Source of the DNA: Mollicutes bacterium
GTDB taxonomy: Bacteria; Bacillota_I; Bacilli_A; Izemoplasmatales; Izemoplasmataceae
Assembly (NCBI GenBank): GCA_003553945.1
Contig: PWEL01000025.1
Location: 24,401-88,400 of the forward strand
Direction: 5' to 3'
DNA: 64,000 nucleotides
Shown here: piece after piece, positions 15,910 through 24,218 of the stretch
Layout of the letters: each line of letters opens with the position of its first letter
Numbering within the stretch: the first letter of the stretch is position 1
Notes under the pieces: generated by a model
What the model was told of the DNA's origin: nothing
Databases searched by the model: none
Seen by the model: only the letters and a program-made list of their open reading frames with translations
Made by a program: the position numbers and the translations under genes

Positions 15910-15921
15910 ACGTCACTCCCT

Positions 15922-15950
15922 AAAAAAACACTTCCGCGGAAGGGTTTTTT
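15922..15950 (-). terminator. Terminator of tig
   Basis: AACCCTTCCGCGGAAGTGTT stem around 15929-15945 followed by seven T on the minus strand, just after the tig stop. Only about 13 bases separate it from the HAD ATG, so the downstream pair may depend on read-through. Confidence 0.75.
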
Positions 15951-15955
15951 GCGGT

Positions 15956-17242
15956 TCATTTGATTTCAAGATTGTCAACAAGGAAATCAATGGTCTTCTT
16001 GAAGATGACCTCCTGGCGGACAGCCGAATCCTGTACCTGGCTGCGCACCTGTTCGACATCCATGTCGTGCTGCTCGACGAGCTCCTTGAGCTTCTCTTCC
16101 ACTTCTTCGTCGCTCGCTTCGATGCCCTCGGCCTTCGCGATGGCGTCGATGGTGAGGTTATAGCGGATGGAGCGTTTCGCATCGCGGCGAAGGTTCTCTT
16201 CGAATTCCTCTTTGTCCATACCGGTGAGCTGAAGGTAGGTGTCGAGGTCGATGCCGTATTGCTGGGCCTGACGCTTGGTGTTGTCCTTCATGCGGTTCTT
16301 CTCTTCTTCAATCATCTCGTCGGCGATGGTCATGTCCGCTTCCTCGCTGGCTTTCTCGACGGCGAAGTCGATGATCTTGTTTTCGTTTGTCTTCTGTTTC
16401 TGTTCTTCGAGGTTCTTGCGGGTGTCTTCCTTCAGATCCTCGACCGTCTCGATGTTCTCCTTGTCGAGGTCCTTGACGAATTCATCGTCGAGTTCCGGCG
16501 TCTCTTTGACTTTGACTTCATGGATCTTTACTTTGAACGTGGCGTCCTGTCCGGCGAGCTTCTCGACCTGATAGTCTTCAGGGAACGACACTTCGATCTC
16601 GCCTTCGTCGCCAGCCTTCATGCCGACGAGCTGTTCCTCGAAGCCGGGGATGAAGCGCTGCGCGCCGATTTCAATCTCCTGGTTCTCGGCATTGCCGCCT
16701 TCGAACGGCTCACCGTCGATGAAGCCTTCGAAATCAAGGACAACGGTGTCGCCTTCCTCGATAGTGCCTTCTTCCTTGACGACGAGTTCCGCTTGCTGTT
16801 CACGGAGCTTGTCGATCTCCTTCTGAATATCTTCTTCAGAGACTGTGTCTTCGGGTTTTTCGTATTCGAACCCTTTATACTGACCCAGGGTCACTTCGGG
16901 CTTGATCGCGACCGTTGCCGTATACGTGAACGGCTTGCCCTTTTCGATGTTATGCACATCGAGGTCGATCTGGGGCTGGGAGACCACCGCGAGGTTCTCA
17001 TCGGTGACCGCTTCGGTGTAGGTCTGCTGGATGACGTGGTTCAGCGCGTCTTCGTAAAGCGTTTCAACGCCTTTTTTCTGTTCATAGACGGCACGGGGTG
17101 CCTGTCCTTTCCTGAATCCTTCAATCTCGACATCGTCCTTGATCTTCTCATAGGCGTGGTCCAATCCCTCTTCGAACTGTTCAGGGCTGACCTCTACGGT
17201 GATCTTGACGCGAGAGTCGTCTAGATATTCAACTTTAGCCAT
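15956..17242 (-). CDS. tig: Trigger factor, ribosome-bound chaperone
   Basis: 428 aa, normal length. The N-terminal ribosome-binding domain contains the signature G-F-R-K-G-x-A-P near residue 45, followed by the FKBP-type peptidyl-prolyl isomerase domain (about 150-240, D-T-V-V-L-D-F-E-G-F-I-D-G) and the helical C-terminal chaperone domain. It binds nascent chains at the tunnel exit. The start at 17242 (MAKVEYLDDS) has AGGAGG seven bases upstream; an open frame running further upstream has no family similarity. Own promoter and terminator: a single-gene unit. Confidence 0.97.
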   Translation of the reverse strand: MAKVEYLDDSRVKITVEVSPEQFEEGLDHAYEKIKDDVEIEGFRKGQAPRAVYEQKKGVETLYEDALNHVIQQTYTEAVTDENLAVVSQPQIDLDVHNIEKGKPFTYTATVAIKPEVTLGQYKGFEYEKPEDTVSEEDIQKEIDKLREQQAELVVKEEGTIEEGDTVVLDFEGFIDGEPFEGGNAENQEIEIGAQRFIPGFEEQLVGMKAGDEGEIEVSFPEDYQVEKLAGQDATFKVKIHEVKVKETPELDDEFVKDLDKENIETVEDLKEDTRKNLEEQKQKTNENKIIDFAVEKASEEADMTIADEMIEEEKNRMKDNTKRQAQQYGIDLDTYLQLTGMDKEEFEENLRRDAKRSIRYNLTIDAIAKAEGIEASDEEVEEKLKELVEQHDMDVEQVRSQVQDSAVRQEVIFKKTIDFLVDNLEIK

Positions 17243-17273
17243 TTGGGTACCTCCTAAATTTAATCCGCGGTTA

Positions 17274-17301
17274 ATTATAACACATGGCGCGTGTTTGTAA
17301 A
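17274..17301 (-). promoter_or_regulatory. Promoter of tig
   Basis: TTTACA (17296-17301) and TATAAT (17274-17279) on the minus strand, 16 bp apart, with an extended -10 (TGTTATAAT). Confidence 0.75.
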
Positions 17302-17366
17302 TGCAAACGCTAAATCGGCTTATATAAAATACCGTTGAAACCGCACATAAAAAACAGCGATATTTT

Positions 17367-17843
17367 TTAGATGCTGTGCATGAGCGCGATGAGCTCCCGC
17401 CGCTGGATCTGGTTGAGCACAGCGTCGCCCGTCTCCTTCCCCAGGTATTCGAGCGCTTCCTCCAAGGGGACGAAGCGGGGGGTGAGACCGAGGCGCTTTT
17501 CTTCCTCGGAGCGTTCAAGGGGGCGCTTGCATTCGCCGGGCCTTACGCGGAAGAAATCGTGGTGCCACACGGAATCAACGAAGTGCTCCTTGATCCTCAC
17601 CGATGGCTCCGCGTGCTCCACATCGCAGCCGCTCTCTTCACGGACCTCCCGTCTTACGGCCTCTTCAGGCGATTCATCGGGATGAACGCCGCCGCCGGGA
17701 AGTGTGACATGGCCGGAATGCTCATGGAACAAAAGACAGACCTCGCCGTCTTTCTCAATGATGGCCCGGGCGCCGCGATGCGGCGTCAGATGCGCGACAT
17801 CCTCCTTGTTCAGTTCGTCCGCGAAAATCTCGATGGTGATCAT
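17367..17843 (-). CDS. NUDIX hydrolase
   Basis: 158 aa. A complete NUDIX box, G-G-G-V-H-P-D-E-S-P-E-E-A-V-R-R-E-V-R-E-E-S-G, lies near residues 50-72 and supplies the Mg2+-binding glutamates for cleaving a nucleoside diphosphate linked to another moiety. The substrate is not evident; homologues include nucleotide-sugar and RNA-cap hydrolases. Start overlaps the rnj stop by 4 bases (ATGA), so the two are translationally coupled, which hints at a role in RNA or nucleotide turnover. Confidence 0.9.
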   Translation of the reverse strand: MITIEIFADELNKEDVAHLTPHRGARAIIEKDGEVCLLFHEHSGHVTLPGGGVHPDESPEEAVRREVREESGCDVEHAEPSVRIKEHFVDSVWHHDFFRVRPGECKRPLERSEEEKRLGLTPRFVPLEEALEYLGKETGDAVLNQIQRRELIALMHSI

Positions 17844-19516
17844 TCTTTCACCACGTCGATGAGTACGGGGATGACGATCGGACGGCGGTTCGTGCTTTTC
17901 GAGAGATAGCGGCTCACCTCGTTGCGCACGGTGTCCTTGAAATCCTTCCAGTCGATGCGCTTCTTCTTGAGCTTCTCGGCGGCGACGTCCTTATAGATGG
18001 CCTTGACTTTCTCGATCATCGCTTCGTTCTCCTTCATAAAGACGAACCCTCTCGAGACGATGTTAGGCTCCCCCACCATGGATTTTTGCTTCGGGTCGAT
18101 GTGGCCGATGACAAGCATGACCCCATCCTGGGAGAGAATCTCCCTGTCCTTGAGCACGACATCGTGGAGGTCGCCCTCCAGTATGCCGTCGACCAGCGTG
18201 TCGTCGGTATCGACGCTGCGCACGATGCCCTTCGGCTCCCCATCCTCAAAGCGGAACACCTGGCCGTTGTCGAGGGTATGCACACGGTCGCTCTCATACC
18301 CGAGGCTCCCGGCAATCTGTTCGAGTGCGAAGAAATGGCGGTACTCCCCGATTACGGGGATGATGTGGGAGGGCCTCAGGATATTGGTGAGCAGCTTGAT
18401 GTCCTCGCTCCTCGCATGCGCCGCGGGAAGTGTGGCGGGATCGATCTTGGTGATGGTGATGTCATGCCGCGCCAGGATATCGAGCGTTTTGGCGGCGATC
18501 TTCTCCGTGCCCGGGACCGGCGGGGTCATGAGGATGACATTGTCGGTCTCGTTCAAATGGATCAGCCTGTCGAGTTTCCTCACCATCCGCTGGAGCATGT
18601 AGAAGGGTTCATGACGGTCGCCGGTGACCAGCACGACGGCGTCTTCGAGTGTGTTCTTGTTTTTCTCGTCGATGAATTTCAACGTCAGGAGTTTCTCTTT
18701 GGGAATCTTCAAGGCGCCCAGATTGATCGCGATATCGACCATGCGCTGCGCCTTCCTGCCGATGATCGCAATCTTCCTGTCGTACTCGAGGGCGATGTCG
18801 ACCGCTTTCTGGATCCGGAAGATATCCGTGGAGAAGCACGAGATGACAACCCTTGCGGGCGCGTTCAGAAACGCTTGATTGAACTGGTATTCCAGCTCCC
18901 TCGTGGTGTGGGAGTATCCGCTCTCCTCGGCCCCGAGCGTTTCAGTAAGCAGCGCGAGGACATCCTGGCGTGCGATGTGCGCGAGGCGCTCGAAGGACGT
19001 GGCATAGGCGCTGCTCACGTTCTGGTCGAAGGTGTAGTCGGGACTGTAGACGATGACGCCGTCTTCCGTCTTGAACGCCATGCCGACTGATTCGGGGATG
19101 GAGTGCGTCGTCTGGTAGAAAGATATTTCGACGTTCTTGAAATTAAAGACGCTGTCCTTGTCGATGGTTATGAGCTTGAAATCCTCCTCCGGGAGGGATT
19201 GTTCTTTCAGCGCGTCCTTGAGAAGCGCCAACGTGAAATAGGTGCCGTACACCGGGATGTTGATCTCCTTCAAAAGCTTCGGTGCGGCGCCTATGTGGTC
19301 TTCGTGGCCGTGGCTTAGAAAAAGGCCCTTGATGCGGCTCTGGTTGTGGACGAGATAGGAATAATCGGGAAGAATGGCGTCGACGCCATAGAGCTCGTCG
19401 GTGGGGTATTTAAGACCGGCGTCGAGAATGTAGATGGCCTGGTCGATCTCCAGACAATACATGTTCTTGCCGTCTTCCCCCAGACCGCCGAGGGCGAAAA
19501 AATCGATGCGACTCAT
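17840..19516 (-). CDS. rnj: Ribonuclease J
   Basis: 558 aa, metallo-beta-lactamase/beta-CASP nuclease with 5'-3' exonuclease and endonuclease activity on mRNA and rRNA precursors. The Zn ligands lie in L-S-H-G-H-E-D-H-I-G near residue 74, preceded by L-E-I-D-Q-A-I-Y-I-L-D-A-G; the beta-CASP insert spans the middle and a small C-terminal domain follows. AGGAGG precedes the ATG. Only one RNase J gene lies in the window. Followed by the overlapping NUDIX gene. Confidence 0.96.
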   Translation of the reverse strand: MSRIDFFALGGLGEDGKNMYCLEIDQAIYILDAGLKYPTDELYGVDAILPDYSYLVHNQSRIKGLFLSHGHEDHIGAAPKLLKEINIPVYGTYFTLALLKDALKEQSLPEEDFKLITIDKDSVFNFKNVEISFYQTTHSIPESVGMAFKTEDGVIVYSPDYTFDQNVSSAYATSFERLAHIARQDVLALLTETLGAEESGYSHTTRELEYQFNQAFLNAPARVVISCFSTDIFRIQKAVDIALEYDRKIAIIGRKAQRMVDIAINLGALKIPKEKLLTLKFIDEKNKNTLEDAVVLVTGDRHEPFYMLQRMVRKLDRLIHLNETDNVILMTPPVPGTEKIAAKTLDILARHDITITKIDPATLPAAHARSEDIKLLTNILRPSHIIPVIGEYRHFFALEQIAGSLGYESDRVHTLDNGQVFRFEDGEPKGIVRSVDTDDTLVDGILEGDLHDVVLKDREILSQDGVMLVIGHIDPKQKSMVGEPNIVSRGFVFMKENEAMIEKVKAIYKDVAAEKLKKKRIDWKDFKDTVRNEVSRYLSKSTNRRPIVIPVLIDVVKE

Positions 19517-19545
19517 AGTGCTGCCTCCTCTTGCAATATCATATC

Positions 19546-19554
19546 ATTATAACA
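19546..19554 (-). promoter_or_regulatory. Extended -10 promoter of rnj
   Basis: TGTTATAAT on the minus strand (TATAAT with the TGn extension) about 30 bases ahead of the rnj start; no good -35, as is common with extended -10 promoters. Confidence 0.5.
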
Positions 19555-19653
19555 TATACAGAGAAAACACGCTGCCTTCCGCACAGTTTTCCCCGGATTT
19601 TTTCAAAGAATTTACACGTCGCATATGATACACTGGAACCGAGGTGAGCGACG

Positions 19654-20232
19654 GTGATCAAATACCCTACCACGAAGAAACGCTATCAACGCCCCAGAAT
19701 CGGCAAGCAGAACCGCGGCATGGCACTCGAGAAACTCATAGACGCCTCCAACCAGCACTACCGCGAGAGCGGCCGGGCCGTCATTCACAAAAAACCGACC
19801 CCGGTCCAGATTGTCAACGTCGACTATCCTGAAAGGGCGCGGGCGAAGATAACGGAAGCCTACTACCGAAGGCCCTCCACAACGGATTACAACGGGATAT
19901 ACAAGGGCCGCTACATCGATTTCGACGTCAAGGAGACGCATCACGAAACCTCGTATGCGCTCAAGAACATCCACCAGCATCAGATCGAGCATCTCCGCTC
20001 GGTGCACCGCCATGGCGGCATCGCCTTCCTGCTGATCCGCGTCGCCGCCGAGGACGCCATCTTCCTTCTGCCCTTCGAGACGCTTGAGAAATTTCTAGAA
20101 CGGGCGAAGACGGGGAGGAAGTCAATGACGCTCGAAGAGATCGCGGCGAACGGCTACATCGTCAGGGAGACACTCGCACCCCGAATCGACTATCTCGAGG
20201 CTGTGGACCGTTATATAAAAGGTCAAGCGTGA
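19654..20232 (+). CDS. recU: Holliday junction resolvase RecU
   Basis: 192 aa. The family signatures are clear: N-R-G-M-A-L-E-K-L-I near residue 22, H-K-K-P-T-P-V-Q-I-V, then S-T-T-D-Y-N-G-I-Y-K-G-R-Y-I-D-F-D-V-K-E-T with the catalytic Asp and the E/D-x-K type nuclease centre. RecU cuts four-way junctions made by RuvAB branch migration and is the Firmicutes counterpart of RuvC; ruvB lies at 48-49 kb. The start is GTG with GAGGTGA upstream. Isolated plus-strand gene; the usual neighbour ponA is absent. Confidence 0.95.
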   Translation: MIKYPTTKKRYQRPRIGKQNRGMALEKLIDASNQHYRESGRAVIHKKPTPVQIVNVDYPERARAKITEAYYRRPSTTDYNGIYKGRYIDFDVKETHHETSYALKNIHQHQIEHLRSVHRHGGIAFLLIRVAAEDAIFLLPFETLEKFLERAKTGRKSMTLEEIAANGYIVRETLAPRIDYLEAVDRYIKGQA

Positions 20233-20247
20233 AGGCTTGACCTTTTT
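20218..20247. terminator. Terminator between recU and glgC
   Basis: AAAGGTCAAGC-GTGAAG-GCTTGACCTTTTT: the 5' arm codes for the last recU residues and the stop codon is in the loop. A and T runs on both sides allow use by both convergent genes. Confidence 0.9.
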
Positions 20248-21464
20248 CAAAGCGTGCTGCCGCTCGTGATGCGGCCTTTCACGGTGCGTCTTGAGAAGAT
20301 ACGGCAATTGCGTTCGATGATCGCGGACGCTTCTATGTGCGCACCCTTCCCGAGGACGTTCAGACCGCTCGAGAGAAGGTCGGGGCGTTCTTCGTTGGGA
20401 ACGGAGGCGTCCCCCGTGCCGATCCGCGCATTCTCCCCTACGTGGACATTCTTATCGATGATGGCGTCCTCGATGAGGGCACCGGCTTCGACAACGGTGT
20501 CGTTCATGACCACACTCCGCTTGATGGAGGCCCTGGGATGAACGACAACGCCGGGTCCGAGCACGCTGCGTTCGACATTGCCTGCGACTATGGAGCCGTT
20601 GGAGATGAGCGCTTGATTGATCGAGGCCTTGCTGCCGATCTTCACCGAGGGGAGCTCCTCGCTCTTGGTGAAGATCCGCCAGGACCGGTCATACATGTCC
20701 AGAGGGATCTTGTCGACGGTGTTCGTGAGCTCCAGATTGGCTTCCAGATAGGCCTGATAGGTACCGACATCCTTCCAGTATCCGTCGAACAGATGGGTGT
20801 AGACCTCGTCGCCGATCAGCGAGGGGACCACGTGCTTGCCGAAATCAAGGCCTTCACGCTCCAAGGACTGAAGCGTCGAGATCAAGAAATCCTTCTCAAA
20901 GACATAAATCCCCATCGACGCGAGGTTGGAGTCGGCGTCCTCGGGCTTCTCCCTGAAACGTGTCACCCTTCCGTTGGCATCCGTGCTCATGATGCCGAAA
21001 CGGTGGGTCTCCTCCCAGGGAACCTCTTGAACGGCGATCGTGAGCTTGGCGCCTTTCTTTTCGTGTTCAGCGAGCATCTTCCTGTAATCCATCTTATAGA
21101 CATGGTCACCCGAGAGGACCAGCACGCGCTCCGCGCCGGAGCGCTTTATGTATTCGATATTCTGGGCGACGGAATCGGCCGTGCCCGTATACCATTCCTT
21201 ATAGGGCTGTAAAAGCGTGAGCTTCGTGTCCCTTCTGTCGAGGTCCCAGGGCTTCCCCACACCGATATGCTCATTCAAGGAGAGGGGATGGTACTGCGTG
21301 AGGATGCCGATATGATAGATTCCGGAGTTGCTGCAATTGCTCAATGTGAAGTCGATGATGCGGTATTTCCCGGCGAAAGGCACCGCCGGCTTCACGCGGT
21401 GCTCACTGAGGATGTCTAGTCGCGAGCCTCTTCCGCCCGCTAAGATCAAGGCGAGTGTCTTCAT
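20247..21464 (-). CDS. glgC: Glucose-1-phosphate adenylyltransferase (ADP-glucose pyrophosphorylase)
   Basis: 405 aa. It makes ADP-glucose from ATP and glucose 1-phosphate, the committed step of glycogen synthesis. Visible: the nucleotide-binding L-I-L-A-G-G-R-G-S-R-L start, K-P-A-V-P-F-A-G-K-Y-R-I-I-D-F, the catalytic region V-L-S-G-D-H-V-Y-K-M-D-Y, F-R-E-K-P, S-M-G-I-Y-V-F, and a C-terminal left-handed beta-helix of hexapeptide repeats. The intact G-G-R-G-S-R-L and F-R-E-K-P motifs argue for the catalytic GlgC rather than the degenerate GlgD type. Starts immediately after the glgA stop with no gap. Confidence 0.95.
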   Translation of the reverse strand: MKTLALILAGGRGSRLDILSEHRVKPAVPFAGKYRIIDFTLSNCSNSGIYHIGILTQYHPLSLNEHIGVGKPWDLDRRDTKLTLLQPYKEWYTGTADSVAQNIEYIKRSGAERVLVLSGDHVYKMDYRKMLAEHEKKGAKLTIAVQEVPWEETHRFGIMSTDANGRVTRFREKPEDADSNLASMGIYVFEKDFLISTLQSLEREGLDFGKHVVPSLIGDEVYTHLFDGYWKDVGTYQAYLEANLELTNTVDKIPLDMYDRSWRIFTKSEELPSVKIGSKASINQALISNGSIVAGNVERSVLGPGVVVHPRASIKRSVVMNDTVVEAGALIEDAIIDKNVHVGENARIGTGDASVPNEERPDLLSSGLNVLGKGAHIEASAIIERNCRIFSRRTVKGRITSGSTL

Positions 21465-22889
21465 CTATCTTCCTCCTATCATGTCTTCATAAAGCGACGC
21501 ATAGGCTTTTGCGCTGTGGCTCCAGCTGAAATCCTGTTTCATGCCGCGCCGCCGCAGGCGCCTGAAGGCGCGGGTGTTCTGATAGGTATCGAGCGCCTCT
21601 CTTATCGCATGACGGAGGTCCTGTCCGTCGAAATTCAAAAATCCGAACCCGTTACCCTCGCCGCTGTATTTATTGTAGGGGGTGATGGTGTCCCTCAGTC
21701 CGCCGGTCTGGCGGACGATGGGCACGGCCCCGTAGCGGAGGGCTATAAGCTGCGCGAGCCCGCAGGGCTCGTACTTCGATGGCATGAGCAGGAAGTCGGC
21801 GCCGGCGTAGATCTGCCTGGCGATCTTGTCGCTTTGGCCGAAATAAAGCCCGATAAGATGAGGGTGTTTACGCCTTAAGTATTCGAAATACCCCTTAATG
21901 TCCTCATCGCCGCTGCCGAGGACGATGAACTGGAACTCCTCCCGCTCGAGGAAGAACTCCAGAGCGACGCGCAACAGGTTGAACCCCTTCTGCTCGGTGA
22001 GACGGCTGACGACACAGATGAGGGGCTTGTCGAGCGGTTCGAGGTAGAACATGTTGAGCAGGGCCTCTTTATTGGCGTTCTTGCCCTTGACGTGATTGTA
22101 GGTGCTGTAGTTCTCTGCGATATGCGGGTCCGCTTCAGGATTGAACACACTGTAATCTATGCCGTTCAGGATGCCCTTCAGGCGGTCGCTCCTCTCCTGC
22201 AGGAGCCCTTCCATGCCGTAACCGAAATACGCATAGGTGAGCTCCTCGGCATATGAAGGGCTGACCGTGCTCAAGTGATCGCTCTTCACAATGCCTGTCT
22301 TGAGGAAGTTGATCTGATTGTCGTATTCAAGCGCATCATCGTAGGGGATGTTGAGATAGGGGAACAGCGCCTTGTCGAAGGCACCTTGATAGGCGATGTT
22401 ATGAATCGTGAACAATGTCGGGACATTGGAGAGGGAAGGGTACATGTCCGTCTCATCCAGGATAAAGGGGATAAGTCCAGTCTGCCAGTCATTGAGATGC
22501 AATACGTCGGCATCGGGGCAAAGCGCATCAACAAGCGCCAGGGCGGCGTGGTTGAAAAACCCGTACCGTTCCCCGTCGTCGAAATCGCCATAGAGGTTCT
22601 CGCGATAGCCGAAATAATATTCATTGTCGACGAAATACCAGGTGACGCCGTCGCGTGTCATTGACTGAAAACCGGCGTACTCGCGCTTGTCATGAATCTT
22701 CACGCGCGTGTGGCCGTGGTCTTCAAGCCATTCATCATAATAAGCTTTGACGACATTGTGCTTCGGGAGCACCACCCTGATGTCATGACCGAGTACGGCA
22801 AGCGCCTTGGGAAGTGCGCCGAGCACATCGGCCAGGCCTCCGCTCTTTGCGAAAGGAGTGGCTTCGCTGCCGATGAAAACAATTTTCAT
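21465..22889 (-). CDS. glgA: Glycogen synthase (ADP-glucose type)
   Basis: 474 aa GT5 glycosyltransferase that extends alpha-1,4-glucan from ADP-glucose. N-terminal K-S-G-G-L-A-D-V-L-G-A-L-P binds the nucleotide sugar; H-L-N-D-W-Q-T-G is near residue 130; the C-terminal Rossmann domain has S-R-L-T-E-Q-K-G-F and the catalytic E-P-C-G-L-A-Q-L near residue 383. GGAGG precedes the start. Transcribed first, then glgC. No branching enzyme or phosphorylase gene is in the window. Confidence 0.97.
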   Translation of the reverse strand: MKIVFIGSEATPFAKSGGLADVLGALPKALAVLGHDIRVVLPKHNVVKAYYDEWLEDHGHTRVKIHDKREYAGFQSMTRDGVTWYFVDNEYYFGYRENLYGDFDDGERYGFFNHAALALVDALCPDADVLHLNDWQTGLIPFILDETDMYPSLSNVPTLFTIHNIAYQGAFDKALFPYLNIPYDDALEYDNQINFLKTGIVKSDHLSTVSPSYAEELTYAYFGYGMEGLLQERSDRLKGILNGIDYSVFNPEADPHIAENYSTYNHVKGKNANKEALLNMFYLEPLDKPLICVVSRLTEQKGFNLLRVALEFFLEREEFQFIVLGSGDEDIKGYFEYLRRKHPHLIGLYFGQSDKIARQIYAGADFLLMPSKYEPCGLAQLIALRYGAVPIVRQTGGLRDTITPYNKYSGEGNGFGFLNFDGQDLRHAIREALDTYQNTRAFRRLRRRGMKQDFSWSHSAKAYASLYEDMIGGR

Positions 22890-22985
22890 ATAATCCCTCC
22901 AGTTTCATTATACACAAAGGCGCCACCGGCAAAAAGGGGGAATTGCTCGTAAATGGAGAAAACGGCGGAATGGTAAACGTTGTAA

Positions 22986-23012
22986 TAAAAAAAGCACCCG
23001 TGAAGGTGCTTT
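22986..23012 (-). terminator. Terminator of thiT
   Basis: AGCACC-TTCAC-GGGTGCT stem followed by seven T on the minus strand, 45 bases after the thiT stop. The roughly 100 bases between it and glgA hold a TATAAT (about 22909) for glgA and nothing else I recognise. Confidence 0.88.
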
Positions 23013-23056
23013 TCACCCCGAAGGGTAAGATGTCCGGATAAAATAAGGGAATGCGT

Positions 23057-23644
23057 CTATTCAGTGAATGCGAGGCGGTCTTTCAGCCTGGCGAACACGA
23101 GGCCGCCGATGACGGCGGTGAGGATGATGATGGGAATCATGTAGCTGCCGTTGATGAGGGCGCTGCCGATGACGACATTCGTCTCGGGATAGTCCGCTCT
23201 CACGAACTCTCCGAAGAGCACCACGCCGCTCACGATATGAACGATATACCTGAGAAGTCCGCCGACAACGATGCCGGCGACAAAATGCGCAGTGCTTCCG
23301 CGGTCGATATTGAAAATCAACGCGCCGAGGGCGATGATGCCGAAAGCAAGGACATAATCGGCGAAGGTGATCGCCATGAACATGCCGGCGCTGTCGGCGA
23401 GTGCGCCGATGAATCCGGTGTACATGGCCATCTCGACAAGGCCGTAGAGAACGCCGGACAATGCGCCCAGCTTGAAGCCATGACGATATGCGATGATGAA
23501 GAGCGGCAGCATGGAGAGGCTTATGCTCCCGGCTGTCGGGAGGACAAGTCCCAAGGTGAATGTAAGCAGCTGCAGGATGATGGCGACGGCGAGCAGGAGC
23601 CCCACATCGGCCAGTTCTCTGGTGCTAAGGCTCGTACTTTGCAC
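23057..23644 (-). CDS. thiT: Thiamine ECF transporter S component ThiT
   Basis: 195 aa integral membrane protein with about six hydrophobic helices. ThiT captures thiamine and docks on the shared EcfA-A'-T energy module to bring it into the cell. The L-x-F-x-x-G-L-x-L-P-x-A-G-S-I-S-L-S-M-L-P region and L-x-G-x-L-Y-G-L-V are typical of this S component. The function is fixed by the TPP riboswitch directly upstream. EcfA/T genes are not in the window. Single-gene unit with its own promoter and terminator. Confidence 0.93.
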   Translation of the reverse strand: MQSTSLSTRELADVGLLLAVAIILQLLTFTLGLVLPTAGSISLSMLPLFIIAYRHGFKLGALSGVLYGLVEMAMYTGFIGALADSAGMFMAITFADYVLAFGIIALGALIFNIDRGSTAHFVAGIVVGGLLRYIVHIVSGVVLFGEFVRADYPETNVVIGSALINGSYMIPIIILTAVIGGLVFARLKDRLAFTE

Positions 23645-23662
23645 AGAATCACTCCTTTGACT

Positions 23663-23690
23663 AAAAAAGGGGTCCGCCTAGGAACCCCTC
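23663..23690 (-). terminator. Regulated terminator of the TPP riboswitch
   Basis: GAGGGGTTCC/GGACCCCTTTTTT on the minus strand between the TPP aptamer and thiT. It is the expression platform: TPP binding favours its formation. Confidence 0.88.
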
Positions 23691-23696
23691 TGCTTG

Positions 23697-23790
23697 TGAA
23701 AGATTGCTTCCTACGCTGGCATTACCCAGATCAGGTTGGGTCCATTCTAGTATCAAGAATGTCTCAGCCTAGTACTCTAAGCTCCCCTTA
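23697..23790 (-). promoter_or_regulatory. TPP (thi-box) riboswitch
   Basis: On the minus strand the conserved GGGGAGCTT...GGCTGAGA (23762-23787) and ACCTGATCTGGGTAATGCCA with GCGTAGG following (23708-23736) are both present, the two defining halves of the TPP aptamer. Confidence 0.97.
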
Positions 23791-23806
23791 TTTTATGGAC
23801 ATGTTC

Positions 23807-23834
23807 ATTGTAACACAGTTCATCAAAGACGCAA
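23807..23834 (-). promoter_or_regulatory. Promoter of the thiT transcript
   Basis: TTGCGT (23829-23834) and TACAAT (23807-23812), 16 bp apart, with a TGn extended -10, about 17 bases before the TPP aptamer. Confidence 0.55.
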
Positions 23835-23844
23835 GCATTATGTT

Positions 23845-24198
23845 TCAGCTCAAGAACACCTGGAACTCGAGCGTGTGTCCGTCCGGGTCCTTGGTGAAGA
23901 AATGATAGATCTTGAACTCGTCATTGAGCGTCGGCTCCGAGATCTCATCGACTTCCGTCCGCAGACGATGGTACATACGCTCGACTTCACGCTTGCGCTC
24001 ATACACGAAAGTGATGCATGTGGATTCGGCATGGTTCTTGGGGTGATGCGTACAGAACCCTACCTTGCCGTGACCGTTCATGTCGAAGATGAGGCATTTG
24101 CCCTGGTCCTTGTAGAGTTTCAGATTTAGAATGTCCTCATAGAAACGGCGTGTCTCTTTAAGGTCATAGCTCTTGTAGAAATGAATGGCGTCCTTCAT
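23845..24198 (-). CDS. VOC-superfamily (glyoxalase/dioxygenase fold) protein
   Basis: 117 aa with one vicinal-oxygen-chelate domain: H-F-Y-K-S-Y-D-L-K-E-T-R-R-F-Y-E-D-I-L at the N-terminus and the closing T-K-D-P-D-G-H-T-L-E-F-Q-V-F. Candidate metal ligands are His6, His47-48 and the Glu of L-E-F. Such proteins include lactoylglutathione lyase relatives, fosfomycin-resistance enzymes and dioxygenases; nothing here decides between them. AGGAGGG precedes the start. It follows the pyrimidine nucleoside phosphorylase gene by 20 bases. Confidence 0.85.
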   Translation of the reverse strand: MKDAIHFYKSYDLKETRRFYEDILNLKLYKDQGKCLIFDMNGHGKVGFCTHHPKNHAESTCITFVYERKREVERMYHRLRTEVDEISEPTLNDEFKIYHFFTKDPDGHTLEFQVFLS

Positions 24199-24218
24199 GA
24201 CATACCCTCCTAAGGCGT

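Noticed and set aside
15875..17224. Long plus-strand open frame (449 codons) opposite tig
   Set aside because: Antisense shadow of trigger factor with a Phe/Leu-rich translation and no family features.
17243..17518. 92-codon upstream extension of tig
   Set aside because: It crosses the tig promoter and antisense NUDIX sequence; trigger factor homologues begin at MAKVEYL.
20247..21464. GlgD (non-catalytic regulatory subunit) instead of GlgC
   Set aside because: The G-G-R-G-S-R-L, S-G-D-H and F-R-E-K-P active-site motifs are complete, as in catalytic GlgC.
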